Of a DNA stretch of 64,000 bases, positions 1 to 9,856 are shown in pieces. The DNA comes from Glycine soja (lineage: Eukaryota > Streptophyta > Magnoliopsida > Fabales > Fabaceae): assembly GCF_004193775.1 (NCBI RefSeq), contig NC_041019.1:16649020-16713019 (forward strand), read 5' to 3'. Made by a program: the position numbers and the translations under genes. Within the stretch, counting starts at the first letter, position 1; each line of letters begins with the position of its first letter. The notes beneath the pieces were generated by a model. That model was not told the origin of the DNA, searched no databases, and was given only the letters and a program-made list of their open reading frames with translations.

Positions 1-1260
1 AAGCTTTCATCAAAGAGGTCCATGAAGGACACCACCGGAGAAGGCTCCAGCGCTGCCCCACAGGCTGACACAGACTTCGACAGACATCGATTTCGGAGCG
101 TAGAGCATCAACAGTGCTTTGAGGCCATCAAGGGATGGTCATTCCTCAGAGAGAGGCGGGTACAACTGAGAGATTATGAGTTCCCTGACTTTCAGGAGGA
201 GATAGCTAGCAGGCGCTGGGCACCACTTGTGACACCCATGGCTAAATTCGACCCGGAGATAGTCATGGAGTTTTATACCAATGCTTGGCCTACCGAGGAA
301 GGAGTCTGAGATATGCGCTCCTGGGTGAGGGGCCAGTGGATCCCTTTCGACGCGGACGCCCTTAATCAGTTTTTAGGCCACCCACTGGTCTTGGTCAAGG
401 GCAAGCAGTGTGAGTACAGTCAGAGGAGGAGAAAAGTCTCTGGCTATGATGAGAAGGCCATTGCCTAGCTATTGTGTATACCGGGGCAAGATTTTTCCCA
501 GACCACTGCAGGGAGACGGATGCAGATCATGGGCACCAGCATGACCACCCATACCCAGATATGGATGACGTTGCTAGTCAGCAACATTCTGCCCAGCGAC
601 CATAACTCTGACCTTCCTCTACCAAAGTGTCAGTTGGTTTATGCCATCCTGACACAGGTGAGTGTCCATGTGGCTCAGTTGATTTCTGACGCCATTTATC
701 AGTTTGTAGGAACGGGGCCTACGAGACACCCTATGGACCCGGAGAGGTACAACAGGGCCCTGGGATTTCCTGCACTGATTACGGGCCTCTGTCAGTTCTA
801 CGGAGTGCCTATTGCCCCTAGCAAGGTCATCCGGTCGCTCAATACTAGAGCCTTCATTGAGAAGTACTGCACCCTCAGGCTAGCGTAGGGCGAGGCACCA
901 CAGCAGCCTGGAGACGGTCAGCCGCAGGCAGGCGATGCACCACCGTCACCCCTGGAGTCCACCTCGGCCTACTTGCGGAGGTTAGAGTGCTGCATACAAC
1001 ATGTGGCTGACTAGCAGGTAGCCAACCACAGGGGACAGGTTTGGTTGAATGAGAGTTTCTACTAGTACACTCTATGCCAGCAGGGCCAGGATTCCAGCCC
1101 TTACACATGGCCTACTCCGGAGCAGTTTGAGGTTGCGGTAGCATGGCCTGGGGATTGGCCCGACTTTCAGGTAAAGGCGGGGCCCGTAGGGGCCTCTTGA
1201 GGTGGGTACGAAGCCCAGGATGATCAGGACATGGCCGACTTGATAGACTTCCTCCTCTAA
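1..1260 (+). pseudogene. Accessory ORF of a legume gypsy element ('putative plant transposon protein' type), six in-frame stops
   Basis: Frame 1 is readable from the first base to TAA at 1258. It gives a protein resembling the plant retroelement domain annotated as 'putative plant transposon protein', with recognisable stretches such as RHRFRSVEHQ, MAKFDPEIVMEFY and GLCQFYGVPIAPSKVI. It ends in an acidic tail, MADLIDFLL. Internal stops are TGA 307, TAG 466, TAG 886, TAG 1012, TAG 1063 and TGA 1198, with no frameshift anywhere. The function of this ORF family is not established; it accompanies gag-pol in large gypsy elements. The first in-frame ATG is at 22, but the frame is open to the window edge, so the true start may lie upstream. 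It cannot make a full protein in its present state. Confidence 0.7.
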
Positions 1261-1307
1261 GAAGGGCAGGGACAACCGGATCGCCAAACTTGTGATTCGT
1301 CTTCCTT

Positions 1308-1545
1308 TTGACATTATTGCCTTTGGTTTATTTTGTTATTTTTGTAGGATTTGACATTATTGCTTTTGGTTATTTTGTGGTTTCCGTGCGATGTGACGTT
1401 ATTGTTGTTGTTTATTTTGTTATTTCCGTAGGATTTGACATTATTGCTTTTGGTTATTTTGTGGTTTCTGTGCGATGTGACGTTATTGCTGTTGTTTATT
1501 TTGTTATTTCTATGTGATTTGACATTATTTGTTACTAGTTATTAT
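1308..1545 (+). repeat. 42-bp monomer / 84-bp dimer tandem repeat
   Basis: Two related 42-bp monomers alternate, one with GACATTATTGCTTTTGG and one with GACGTTATTGTTGTTG. The dimer therefore repeats every 84 bp, with anchors near 1344, 1428 and 1512. About 2.5 dimers are present. The array lies just after the stop of the accessory ORF. Its period is a multiple of three, so it stays open in more than one frame; I treat that as a by-product of the period rather than as coding. Confidence 0.75.
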
Positions 1546-2420
1546 GTCCATTGTGTTAAAACTGAACATGCCGTTATCGCTTTCAGTTATCAGTTGCTCA
1601 TTTTGAGTAATTTTACCGCTTCTAGCATGTCATCGTATTTACTTTGCGATGGTTTGTCTGAAACGCCAAAAATGTAGGTCTTGTGTACTTTCAGTCGCAC
1701 GCCTGTCTTTCAATAAAATGTAATTTTCGGTTGCCAACTATGCCTGATTTACAAACCGTTTCTAATCCTTTTGCCTAAGGGACTTGATTGAAAGGAATAG
1801 CTAAAAAGAAAAAAAAACAAAGAAAAAATAAATAATTAATCAAATAACCAAAATAAAAGGAAAGGCCAACACACTTTTGAAAAGAAATAACTGCTAGTTT
1901 TTCTTTGGAAAGTTTTCACCAGTCAGGACACGAGTGGATTTTTGAAAAAAAATGTGTGTGTACACCTGAAGGGTGAATGCTATGGAAGTTTTCCCGAATG
2001 CCTAAACAGACTCAGATGAATGCATAAATTGATAAAAGAGCATCTTTTAGAAACACTGGGTTGATTTAAATGGGAAAAATGAATCCTGAGCCTTAGTGTC
2101 ACATGACCACAAACTTGATGTTTGAGTGTCCACATGGGTGCATGCATGATCAGTTTTGCATAAATTTCTAAATCGTCATTGTTGCATGCATATCATGGAA
2201 ATAATGTGGGGCATTCCCTTATCCCTGAACTGCTTGCTAAACAAATATCCCTGACATACATCATGTCTGGCCCTCTACAAGCCTTTTGAGCCAAAACCTC
2301 AGCTCATTGGCCATAAACCTTGACCTAGGATAGGAATTTACCCTTGCCCTTGGAAGAAGGAACAAAAGGATCTCCCAAGAAAGAAGATTTGTTCACTGTT
2401 AAGCTGCAAATCTGCTTCAA
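1546..2420 (+). other. Non-coding spacer of the retroelement 3' region
   Basis: No domain or long frame is recognisable. A polyadenylation-like AATAAA at 1712 sits in a T-rich context and may end the element transcript or a subgenomic one. The rest is AT-rich with purine runs. Confidence 0.4.
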
Positions 2421-2584
2421 AAGCAAAAGAAAAAGAAAGTCCTCGGTCAAAGGTCGGAAGAAAGCAAAAGAAAAAGAAAGTACTTGGTCAAAGATCGGAA
2501 GAAAGAAAAAGAAAAAGAAAGTTCCCGGTCAAGGATCAGAAGAAAGCAAAAGAAAAAGAAAATTCCCGATCAGGATCGAAATTA
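2421..2584 (+). repeat. 41-bp purine-rich tandem repeat, four copies
   Basis: Copies start at 2421, 2462, 2503 and 2544. Each reads AAGCAAAAGAAAAAGAAAG followed by a GGTCAAAGGTCGGAAGA-like half. The array gives a Lys/Arg-rich open frame (about 2344-2742) that looks like a consequence of the purine repeat rather than a protein. From 2585 to about 3180 I see no further structure. Confidence 0.75.
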
Positions 2585-3184
2585 AACAAAAGGAAATATA
2601 CATAAAGGTCTTTGAACCCGACAATGTCTCAATAAACATACAGATTTTTCACAAGCCAGAAAGAAAAGAAAGGAAGCCATGGCTTGTGACACATAAAGCG
2701 GTCCCCTTTTTGATTACCAACCAAAATATTTTGTGCCAGTGACTCTTTCGCCCCGCACTAAACAAAAACAGAAAAGGAAAAGGTCGAAATATCCAGAGCC
2801 CAGTTTCCCACCAAAGACATTTTCTCGAACAGGTCCTATTGATCCATGATTGCGCATGTTATCTTTGATTTGATAGGAAATGATTTGCAAAGTCAAGTCA
2901 TGACATATCTATGATTCGAAATTAGGATGAAACACTTGCCTGTGTGAGATTTATACACTTTGAGTAATTTCCTTCTATTTCAGTTGGACCCAATGTTTCT
3001 TCTAAATGCTCATTTAGAAACGAAATGCCTATATCCTAAATCTCATTTACGGTTATGAGAAAATTCTATCGGCATGCTTTCCTTCCCCAATGGACACATC
3101 ATTTTTCTTCAAAAATGTATGTGGCTCTGATCGGTTGGAGGTTTGTTTCTTTGCTAAAGCATGTTCGCATTCAAGTGAAATAAC

Positions 3185-4400
3185 ACCAAGACTACTTTAG
3201 TCTCCACCCTGTCATCCGAAGATAAGCAAGTCCGATGACACGCGAAGACAAATCATGGTCATCTGCCACCTTTCGTCAACCAGAGGCAAGCGAGTCCGTT
3301 GACACACAGAGACCAATGTGGTCATCTGCACCTTTTTGTCGAAGACTTGATGTCTATCAATCGAGACTACTTTAGTCTTACCTTGTCATCCAAAGGCAAG
3401 CGAGCCCGTTGACACACAGAGACCTTTATAGTCATTTGCACATTTGTCGAGACTCAACATTTATCGAACGAGACTACTTTAGTCTCTCCTTTTCGTCAAC
3501 CAGAGGCAAGCGAGCCCGTTGACACGTAGAGACCAATATGGTCATCTGCTCCCTTTGTCGAAGACTCAATGTCTATTGATTGAGACTACTTTAGTCTCCC
3601 CTTCGTCAACCAGAGGCAAGCGAGCCCGTTGACACGCAGAGACCAATATGGTCATCTGCTCCCTTTGTCGAAGACTCGATGTCTATTGACTGAGACTACT
3701 TTAGTCTCCCCTTCGTCAACCAGAGGCAAGCGAGCCCGTTGACACGCAAAGACCAATATGGTCATCTACTCTTTTAGTCGAAGACTCGACGTCTATCGAC
3801 CGATACTACTTTAGTCTCTCATTTTCATCATCTAGAGACAATCAAGTCCGATGACGCACAGAGACCAACGTGGTCATCTGCACTTTTGGTCGAAGACTCA
3901 ATGTCTATCGATCGAGACTACTTTAGTCTCCCCTTCGTCATCCAAAGACAATCAAGTCCGATGACACGCAGAGACCAACGTGGTCATCTGCCCTTTTGGT
4001 TGAAGACTCAATGTCTATCAATCGAGACTACTTTAGTCTCCCCTTCGTCAACCAGAGGCAAGCGAGCCCATTGTCACGCAGAGACCTACGTGGTCATCTG
4101 CCCTTTTCGTCAAAGACTCAACGTCTATCGGCCGAGACTACTTTAGTCTCCATTTTTTCTATTGAGGGACAATCGAGTTTGATGGCATGCAAAGACCGTG
4201 ATGGTCACTTGCTTTCGTTGCTCCGAGACTATCAAAGTCCCCTTATCATCCAGAGACAAGCAAGTTCGATGGTATGCGGGGACGATGACGGTCATCCATT
4301 TCTAATTATTTTTTAGATTGTTGCGATTCCCTTTGCTATCCAGAGATAAGCAAGTCTGATAGCATACGAAGACCGTCGCGGTTATCTATTTTTTGTCACT
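3185..4400 (+). repeat. About 110-bp satellite-like array
   Basis: The anchor GAGACTACTTTAGTCTC recurs at 3363, 3470, 3582, 3692, 3802, 3914, 4024 and 4134 (spacing 107-112 bp), with degenerate flanking copies near 3188 and 4225. Each unit also carries a CGTCAACCAGAGGCAAGCGA-like block and a GGTCATCTGC block. The anchor is an imperfect palindrome (GAGACT/AGTCTC arms). Central copies are most alike and outer ones more diverged, as expected from unequal exchange. Tandem arrays in the 3' untranslated region are known from the Tat lineage of gypsy elements. Confidence 0.85.
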
Positions 4401-4560
4401 TTCAAGGCACCAAGGCTTTTGCTTATGCACTTGATGTCATTTATACTTTTTCTTTTGACAGGTTTCGCTGATTAAGCTATTGGTCGGTCGGGTGGAATTT
4501 CAGCTCGAACGAAATAGTGTCTTATCTTTACTTCCCTTTTATCTCCAATAAAAGATAAGT

Positions 4561-4573
4561 AAAGAGGGGCAAC
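4561..4573 (+). other. Polypurine tract
   Basis: The purine run AAAGAGGGGCAAC directly precedes the LTR start. It is the expected plus-strand primer site and fixes both orientation and the 3' LTR identity. Confidence 0.7.
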
Positions 4574-5637
4574 TGTCATACCCTAATTTCGTCTGGGGAC
4601 AATTTTTTGTCAACATACAGACTTTGGCTGACCAAATTGAGATGCTTAACACTCATCAACGCGTAATCTATAAAGTTTCACGACGTGTCGGAAGGAGATA
4701 AGCCAAAAACCAAAAAATGGGGGTGAACTAATCAATTTAGGGGGTGTACTTAACCCTGGGCCCATCTGGAATGTTCTGGAGGAAGCAACAGATTGCCTGG
4801 GCGAGCATGTTACTTCAGCTGAAAGCTACCAGCTCGCCTAGGCGAGCTGGGCAACAACCACCTCCCCTATTTTTTCTATAAAATGGCGTGGGGGGCTGAG
4901 GGAAAAAGGTTTAGCACCTTTGGCACTCAAAATTCACTTAAAATCAGTGAGGAGAAGAAGAAAGAAGGAAAAAATCCAAGCCGAGACGCTTCCGTAACGT
5001 TTCCGTGATCAATTCCGCTAACATTCTTCGCCGTTCTTCGTTCGTTCTTCATCGTTCATCGACCTTCAACCGGTTAGTTTTAGATTTCGAAGCTTTGAAT
5101 TCATTCTATTTGGGTTTTCTTTTCTTCGTTTTAAACGAGTTTTAACCGATCGTTTAAGCCGTAACCTCACTCAATGAATGATAAAATGAAATTCAACCGA
5201 TCGTTTGTGTTGCAATCTCGTTTAATCATTGTTAAAATAAAATTCAACCGGTCGTTCACATTGTAACCTCGTTTAATCAAAAAATAAGTAAGTTCTAATC
5301 GGACATTTTACTTTGAAAGTTCTCTTTTAAATGAGTTGAGAAATAACTAAGTGAAACTAAAGCTAAGATCAACTCACAAATCCAGCTTTATCCACGAAAA
5401 GGTCATTTGGAACCGTTCAAGGTCCAACGCCTTAAACGGTCTTCTTTGCGTAAACAACTCCCGAACCGTCATTTTCAAAATACGCAGACCCTCGACCTTT
5501 TCAATTTTGGTTTTTCCGATGTTTTCCTCGAATAAACATTGGTTATGACTCCACGTGTTTTCCTTCAATGGAAGATGCACCCCCTGGCCTATGCGAGAGA
5601 CCCTTTTCACGCCCCCGTCGAAGAACAGGTTGCGACA
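4574..5637 (+). repeat. 3' LTR of the gypsy element
   Basis: The LTR begins TGTCATACCCTAATTTCG and ends at GACA (5634-5637), giving TGTC/GACA inverted ends and a length of 1,064 bp. It contains a CTCGCCTAGGCGAGC palindrome near 4833 and a TATA box at 4877, followed about 30 bp later by a likely transcription start region. The matching 5' LTR is outside the window, so target-site duplication and LTR-pair divergence cannot be checked. The exact last base could be 2 bp further, at 5639. Confidence 0.75.
4877..4884 (+). promoter_or_regulatory. LTR TATA box
   Basis: TATAAAAT lies in the LTR, downstream of a GC-rich palindromic stretch, where an RNA polymerase II core promoter would sit. Confidence 0.5.
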
Positions 5638-6479
5638 CAATAAATCAAGATGAGACTATTTATGGTCTATTTGTTTTCCATGTCAAATACAAGTTGCATG
5701 GTTTCCCATGTTGGGAAACTCCATATTTTGAAGAGCAAATTTTTTACTTAAGCTCAAATTCTATTTGATTACCAATAGTAATTGGCTGCAGGGGACTGAT
5801 GAAGCAGTGTCAACATGAATTTATGGGGATTTTTGTGGGTAAATAACTGATAGAAAATGGAATGAAGTAAGACTTCATCAAAGCAAGAATTGTCCATTGT
5901 CACTACAAATTGGGTTTTGTATATGTAGTCACAGAAGCAAACAATGTTGACTAATACCATGATACAAGCATTTTCTTTGTGCTTCCTTTTTGGCACAGAT
6001 CCTATCACTTTGAAAAAAGGAAAAGTGAATATTATTTGATTTTTTTGTTAATATAAGCACTCCTTTCCCTAAATTTAAAAGGGATGCATATAGTAAAAGG
6101 TTTAGTAGGGGATTAGGACCTAATTTTCTTAGTAACAGATAAACTACTTGTATTCAGTAATCAAATGGGATAGGGGAGAGAACCAGGCCACTCAAGTTCA
6201 AATACCTGAGAGTTAGAGAGGAGAGAGTTTCCCTTGTGTAATTCTAAATCTCTAGTTTTCTATCACACTAATACTGATTGGAGTGGTTTACTCATTAAGA
6301 TTAATTTGTTCCTACTTCTTTCTAATTTAATCATCCTCCTATCTTTAGACTTCCGTATGTCTTTCTAATTTGTTCCTACTTCTTTGTAATACAGGTAAGG
6401 TTATTGCATTTACCTTTTCCATTAAGAAAATGATGTTTCTTTTATTGCACATTTAGTCCCATGATTATGTTTCTTGTAG
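5638..6479. other. Intergenic or degenerate gene sequence
   Basis: AT-rich, with only short frames. No domain was recognised. It may contain earlier, unrecognisable exons of the Pumilio remnant that follows. Confidence 0.4.
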
Positions 6480-6783
6480 AGAGTTCTACAACATTGTTCA
6501 GATGAGGTTTAATGTCATTTTATTGTTGATCAAATCTTGGAGTCAGTTTTTACTCTTGCCCAGGACTAGTGTGGTAATTATGTTACTCATGTTAGTTACT
6601 ATTTTTCTCTCCCTGTTAATTGTAATACTGATTTTTAGCAGTGGATGGTGGTTATGATGCATAATAGAAACTGAATCAAATGTGCAGTTTTGGGAGGGAA
6701 CAACCCAATTCATTCCCAAGGATTATCTTGAAATAAAATTTTACACATTCTGTGTATTTGTGTGGTGTGTGTGTGTGTGTGTG

Positions 6784-6864
<81 letters not shown>

Positions 6865-8467
6865 AGGGGATGTTCAAGGTCCTCTTCTATTGTCCTTGGC
6901 CTATAAATACTTGTTTTTTTGTGTTAATTGATAATGCCTTTATAGATAAATTCTGGGGTTTACTTGCCTAACATTTACTATTTTGCACACGGGATATTTG
7001 TATGGCTTGTTGATCTTTAATGTCTAAAATTTGTTTCATTTATTTAGTTATGATGCTCTAGTTATGTCTTTACAACATGTGTTGGAGAGAGAAAAGCCTT
7101 AGGAAAGGAGTCAAATTATTTGCAAGTTGTTAGGATGTATCGTCCAATTATCCCAACATAAATTTGCATCAAATGTTGTTGAAAAATGTTTGGAGTATGG
7201 TGATGCCATAGTTCATGGCATTTGTTAATTGTGGAGATTGTTGGACATGACAAACAAAATGATAATTTATTGGTAAGTATTAATTTCTCAAGGCTAATCA
7301 CATTTACTAGTTAATAAAATGTTCATATATTATTATGCATAGCAGATTTTATCCCTGAAACTTGCATAGAAGAAAAATTGCAACTTAATTATCTGGGAAA
7401 GTTGTTGGATTAGATTTTTGCTTGCTTGTTTTTCTTTTGATAAAAATATTATTAGAAATGAAGAGAATGTTCAAGAAACAACTATTGGGGGAAGGCAAAA
7501 AATCCTTCCAAAAGAAAGGAGGGGGTAGGGGGAGAAGAAAACAACATTACAAAATAGCTTTAAAATACAAAGTTGTACAATCTCTCTACATATATGAGTA
7601 ATATAGACTTCCTTGTAACAAGCATGAGTAGAGCACTGAAAAGTGGTCATTGGTATTCATTTCAAACCAAATACACCAGTGAACTTTAAAAATGACACAA
7701 CTGTCAAGTCTTAGCCTCCTTATTTCTGCATCTAAAATGTGTTCTGAGATACCCAGGGTATGTGGAGAATCCTAGACATATTTTTTCATAGGAAGATGGC
7801 ATGTGTAGCTGCTACAATGTAAATTAGTGGGTTACTCATTTCCGAATTAGACCTGCACATGACAATGAAGGCATATTTGCTTGTTTCTGGATCTTTGTTT
7901 AAGAGGGCATGTGTATGGTCACTTAAAACTGGAAAATATTGTACTTAGATGTCTAGTGGCAGGGCATGAATGAATATTGTTTTTCCTATTTTACTTGACC
8001 GATCTAGAGTCTTTCAAGTTTCATTTTCTAGTTGATTGAGACACTAAAACTACTCTAAGATCCTTTTTCTATATTAATTATGAGCTGGAATTATTGATAC
8101 TTCCATATATTATGATTATTATGCCATATTTAGTATTGCTGAGGTCTTCCAAATTATTACAATGGTAGAAAGTTCGTCTCTTTACATGTAATGTGAATTG
8201 TGCTATAATTAATAGGTTCATTTTATGAATAGTATAACCCATGCGTTTTGGGGTTTGTACTCTTTCTTACTACACCATGCTTGATTTCAATGTTGACAAT
8301 GATGAAAGACCAATTTGAAAATTATGTGATCCAGAAGGTTCTTGAGATCTGTTCTGAAAATCAGCGAGCAAAATTACTTTCTCGCATAACACTTAATGTT
8401 GATGCTTTGAAATAATATACTTATGGAAAACACATTGTGGCTCAGTTTGAAGAGCTAGTTGGAGAAG
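6480..8467 (+). pseudogene. Pumilio/PUF RNA-binding protein pseudogene (three exon remnants)
   Basis: Three separated segments encode consecutive PUF repeats of the plant APUM4/5 type. The first (6480-6584) reads RVLQHCSDEV then IVDQILESVFTLAQD, with stops TAA 6510 and TAG 6567. The second (about 7060-7272) has [20 protein letters not shown], with TAG 7100 and a frameshift near 7215-7225. It resumes as GHDKQNDNLL and ends at an intact GTAAGT donor at 7273. The third (about 8293-8467) reads [19 protein letters not shown] and, after TAA 8413, YTYGKHIVAQFEELVGE. PUF proteins bind 3' untranslated regions of mRNAs through stacked helical repeats. The exon/intron layout shows a decayed genomic copy, not a processed one. 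Several lesions make it non-functional. The N-terminal repeats were not found. Confidence 0.85.
6759..6858. repeat. (GT)n(AT)n compound microsatellite
   Basis: About 11 GT units followed by about 36 AT units. It lies in what was an intron of the PUF pseudogene. The Ile/Tyr-rich frame across it is an artefact. Confidence 0.95.
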
Positions 8468-9092
8468 GTGTGTACTCCTAGTTTGGTACCTTGGTTTACA
8501 ATACACATATCTGGTTAGTTAAGCATGACTGCATTCTTCTAGTAATAATAATGAGCTAGGTAGGGTATGCTCAAGAAAATATGTTTCAGCTTTGCCAAGT
8601 GGCATTGACACATACTAGTTTATTTATAATCAGAGAATGATAAAATTATTACAATGAATAAAAATCCCTACAAATTAGCTATATAGTAGTTTCCAAGCTT
8701 CCCTATTTACATCAAATCCAATCAAATCTTTAACAATTTTAATGCAGCTATATAACTTCTAAATATGATGGTAAATTTGAAATGGTGATTCTTTTTGTGA
8801 ACTATATTATATTGCTAGTGTGTACTTTGTTGGAAAATGACAGACCTAGGGTTTCAGGCAACTAGTACATGAAGATCATTTTGAAATATATGTTATGTCA
8901 AATGAATCTAAATTGTTATTTGTTGAAACAACCTTCTCTACCTTATTTCCCTATAAACCAAATGAAAGTATAACTGTTATTTGTTGCTTTAGCTTTATTG
9001 CTTAAAGCTATCAGTGCATTTTCCTTCCTCCATGTTGAATTGTTTTATGTATTTGCTTTATGCCAATGATGTTAACTTCTAAACAGGGAAGG

Positions 9093-9270
9093 TTTCGTTT
9101 TTACAAAGGACAATTTTGGTTGCAGTCAAGCAACTAGTAACACATCTGATACCTCATCCGAGGATAATACTGATGTTAATATTATTGAAGAAACTGGAGC
9201 TAGCTGCTGACAAGTAGTCCCCATTGTACATTCTCAACAATTTGAACCTAATAATTGGGTAAGCGACAGA
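9093..9270 (+). pseudogene. Unrecognised coding-like fragment, interrupted by the CACTA element
   Basis: After a plausible acceptor (AACAG) a frame reads GFVFTKDNFGCSQATSNTSD and continues Ser/Thr/Asp/Asn-rich to a TGA, then HSQQFEPNNWVS, and stops being readable exactly where the CACTA end begins. The last 99 bp recur at 14042-14140, where the frame continues. It may have been a further exon of the preceding PUF gene or a different gene; I do not recognise the protein. Confidence 0.4.
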
Positions 9271-9479
9271 CACTACTACAAAATGTAGTTTCTACATCAG
9301 TGGAAAACCACATTCTACATCGGTGGTCAACCGATGTTGAAAGTTAAAAATTTCAGCGTCGGTCCCTAAACCATCGTTGTAGAAAGACAACGTTTTCCAC
9401 ATCGGTACTATCCTGACCACCGATGTAGAAATTAGACATTCTAAGTCAGTGTTATTTAAAAAACGAGGTAAAAAATGTG

Positions 9480-9609
9480 CATTTAACATCAGTGGTGACG
9501 TAAGCACCGATGTAGAAATATGTAATTTCTAAGACGGTGCCGTCGTTAGCACCGTCTTAGAAATTACATATTTCTACATCGGTGCTTACATCACCACCGA
9601 TGCTAAATG
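9480..9609. repeat. Near-perfect 61-bp palindrome in the CACTA left subterminal region
   Basis: Arms 9480-9540 and 9549-9609 match at 58 of 61 positions around an 8-base loop. They contain AAGCACCGATGTAGAAATAT and TTTCTAAGACGGTGC. A transcript through it would form a long hairpin. Confidence 0.9.
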
Positions 9610-9856
9610 TTGAATAACCTGTAATTAAAATTTGGGTTAATTAATAATCAAAATTTATGTTTTTCAATATTGCTAATAATCAATAAATATTATTATATGA
9701 TATTAAAATCAGTATTTATAATTACAATACTAGTGAGCAGGACGGCTTGTACCCTACAACATTAAAAAAACATGAGAACATACCCAACATCAAATTATAT
9801 CATCAAAATAACATGAGAATTATATTTAGTGAGCAAGAGAGTAAAAAAAAGTTCAC

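Larger units (their letters stand above)
1..5637 (+). mobile_element. 3' portion of an Ogre/Tat-like Ty3/gypsy LTR retrotransposon
   Basis: This segment reads as the 3' end of a plus-strand LTR retrotransposon whose 5' part lies outside the window. In order it holds a decayed accessory ORF (1-1260), an AT-rich untranslated stretch with a polyadenylation-like AATAAA at 1712, three separate tandem arrays, a polypurine tract and one LTR. The LTR starts TGTC and ends GACA. The polypurine tract immediately 5' of the LTR marks it as the 3' LTR. No gag, protease, reverse transcriptase or integrase is present here. Assignment to the Ogre/Tat lineage is inferred from the accessory ORF type, the long 3' non-coding region with tandem repeats and the LTR start; a search with the full element would be needed to settle the family. 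Confidence 0.65.

Noticed and set aside
1308..1677. Open frames of 69-80 residues with repeated hydrophobic peptides
   Set aside because: They follow from the 42/84-bp repeat, which is open in several frames; no independent coding evidence.
2344..2742. 132-residue Lys-rich frame
   Set aside because: Starts without ATG and is produced by the 41-bp purine repeat in a retroelement untranslated region.
3363..4134. CRISPR-like regular spacing
   Set aside because: The whole unit is repeated, not a short repeat with unique spacers, and the genome is a plant; it is a tandem satellite.
3886..4316. Two overlapping repeat-encoded frames
   Set aside because: The 110-bp unit is not a multiple of three and the peptides change frame from unit to unit; satellite, not gene.
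5374..5768. Small frames on both strands across the gypsy LTR end
   Set aside because: They overlap the LTR and its flank and show no domain.
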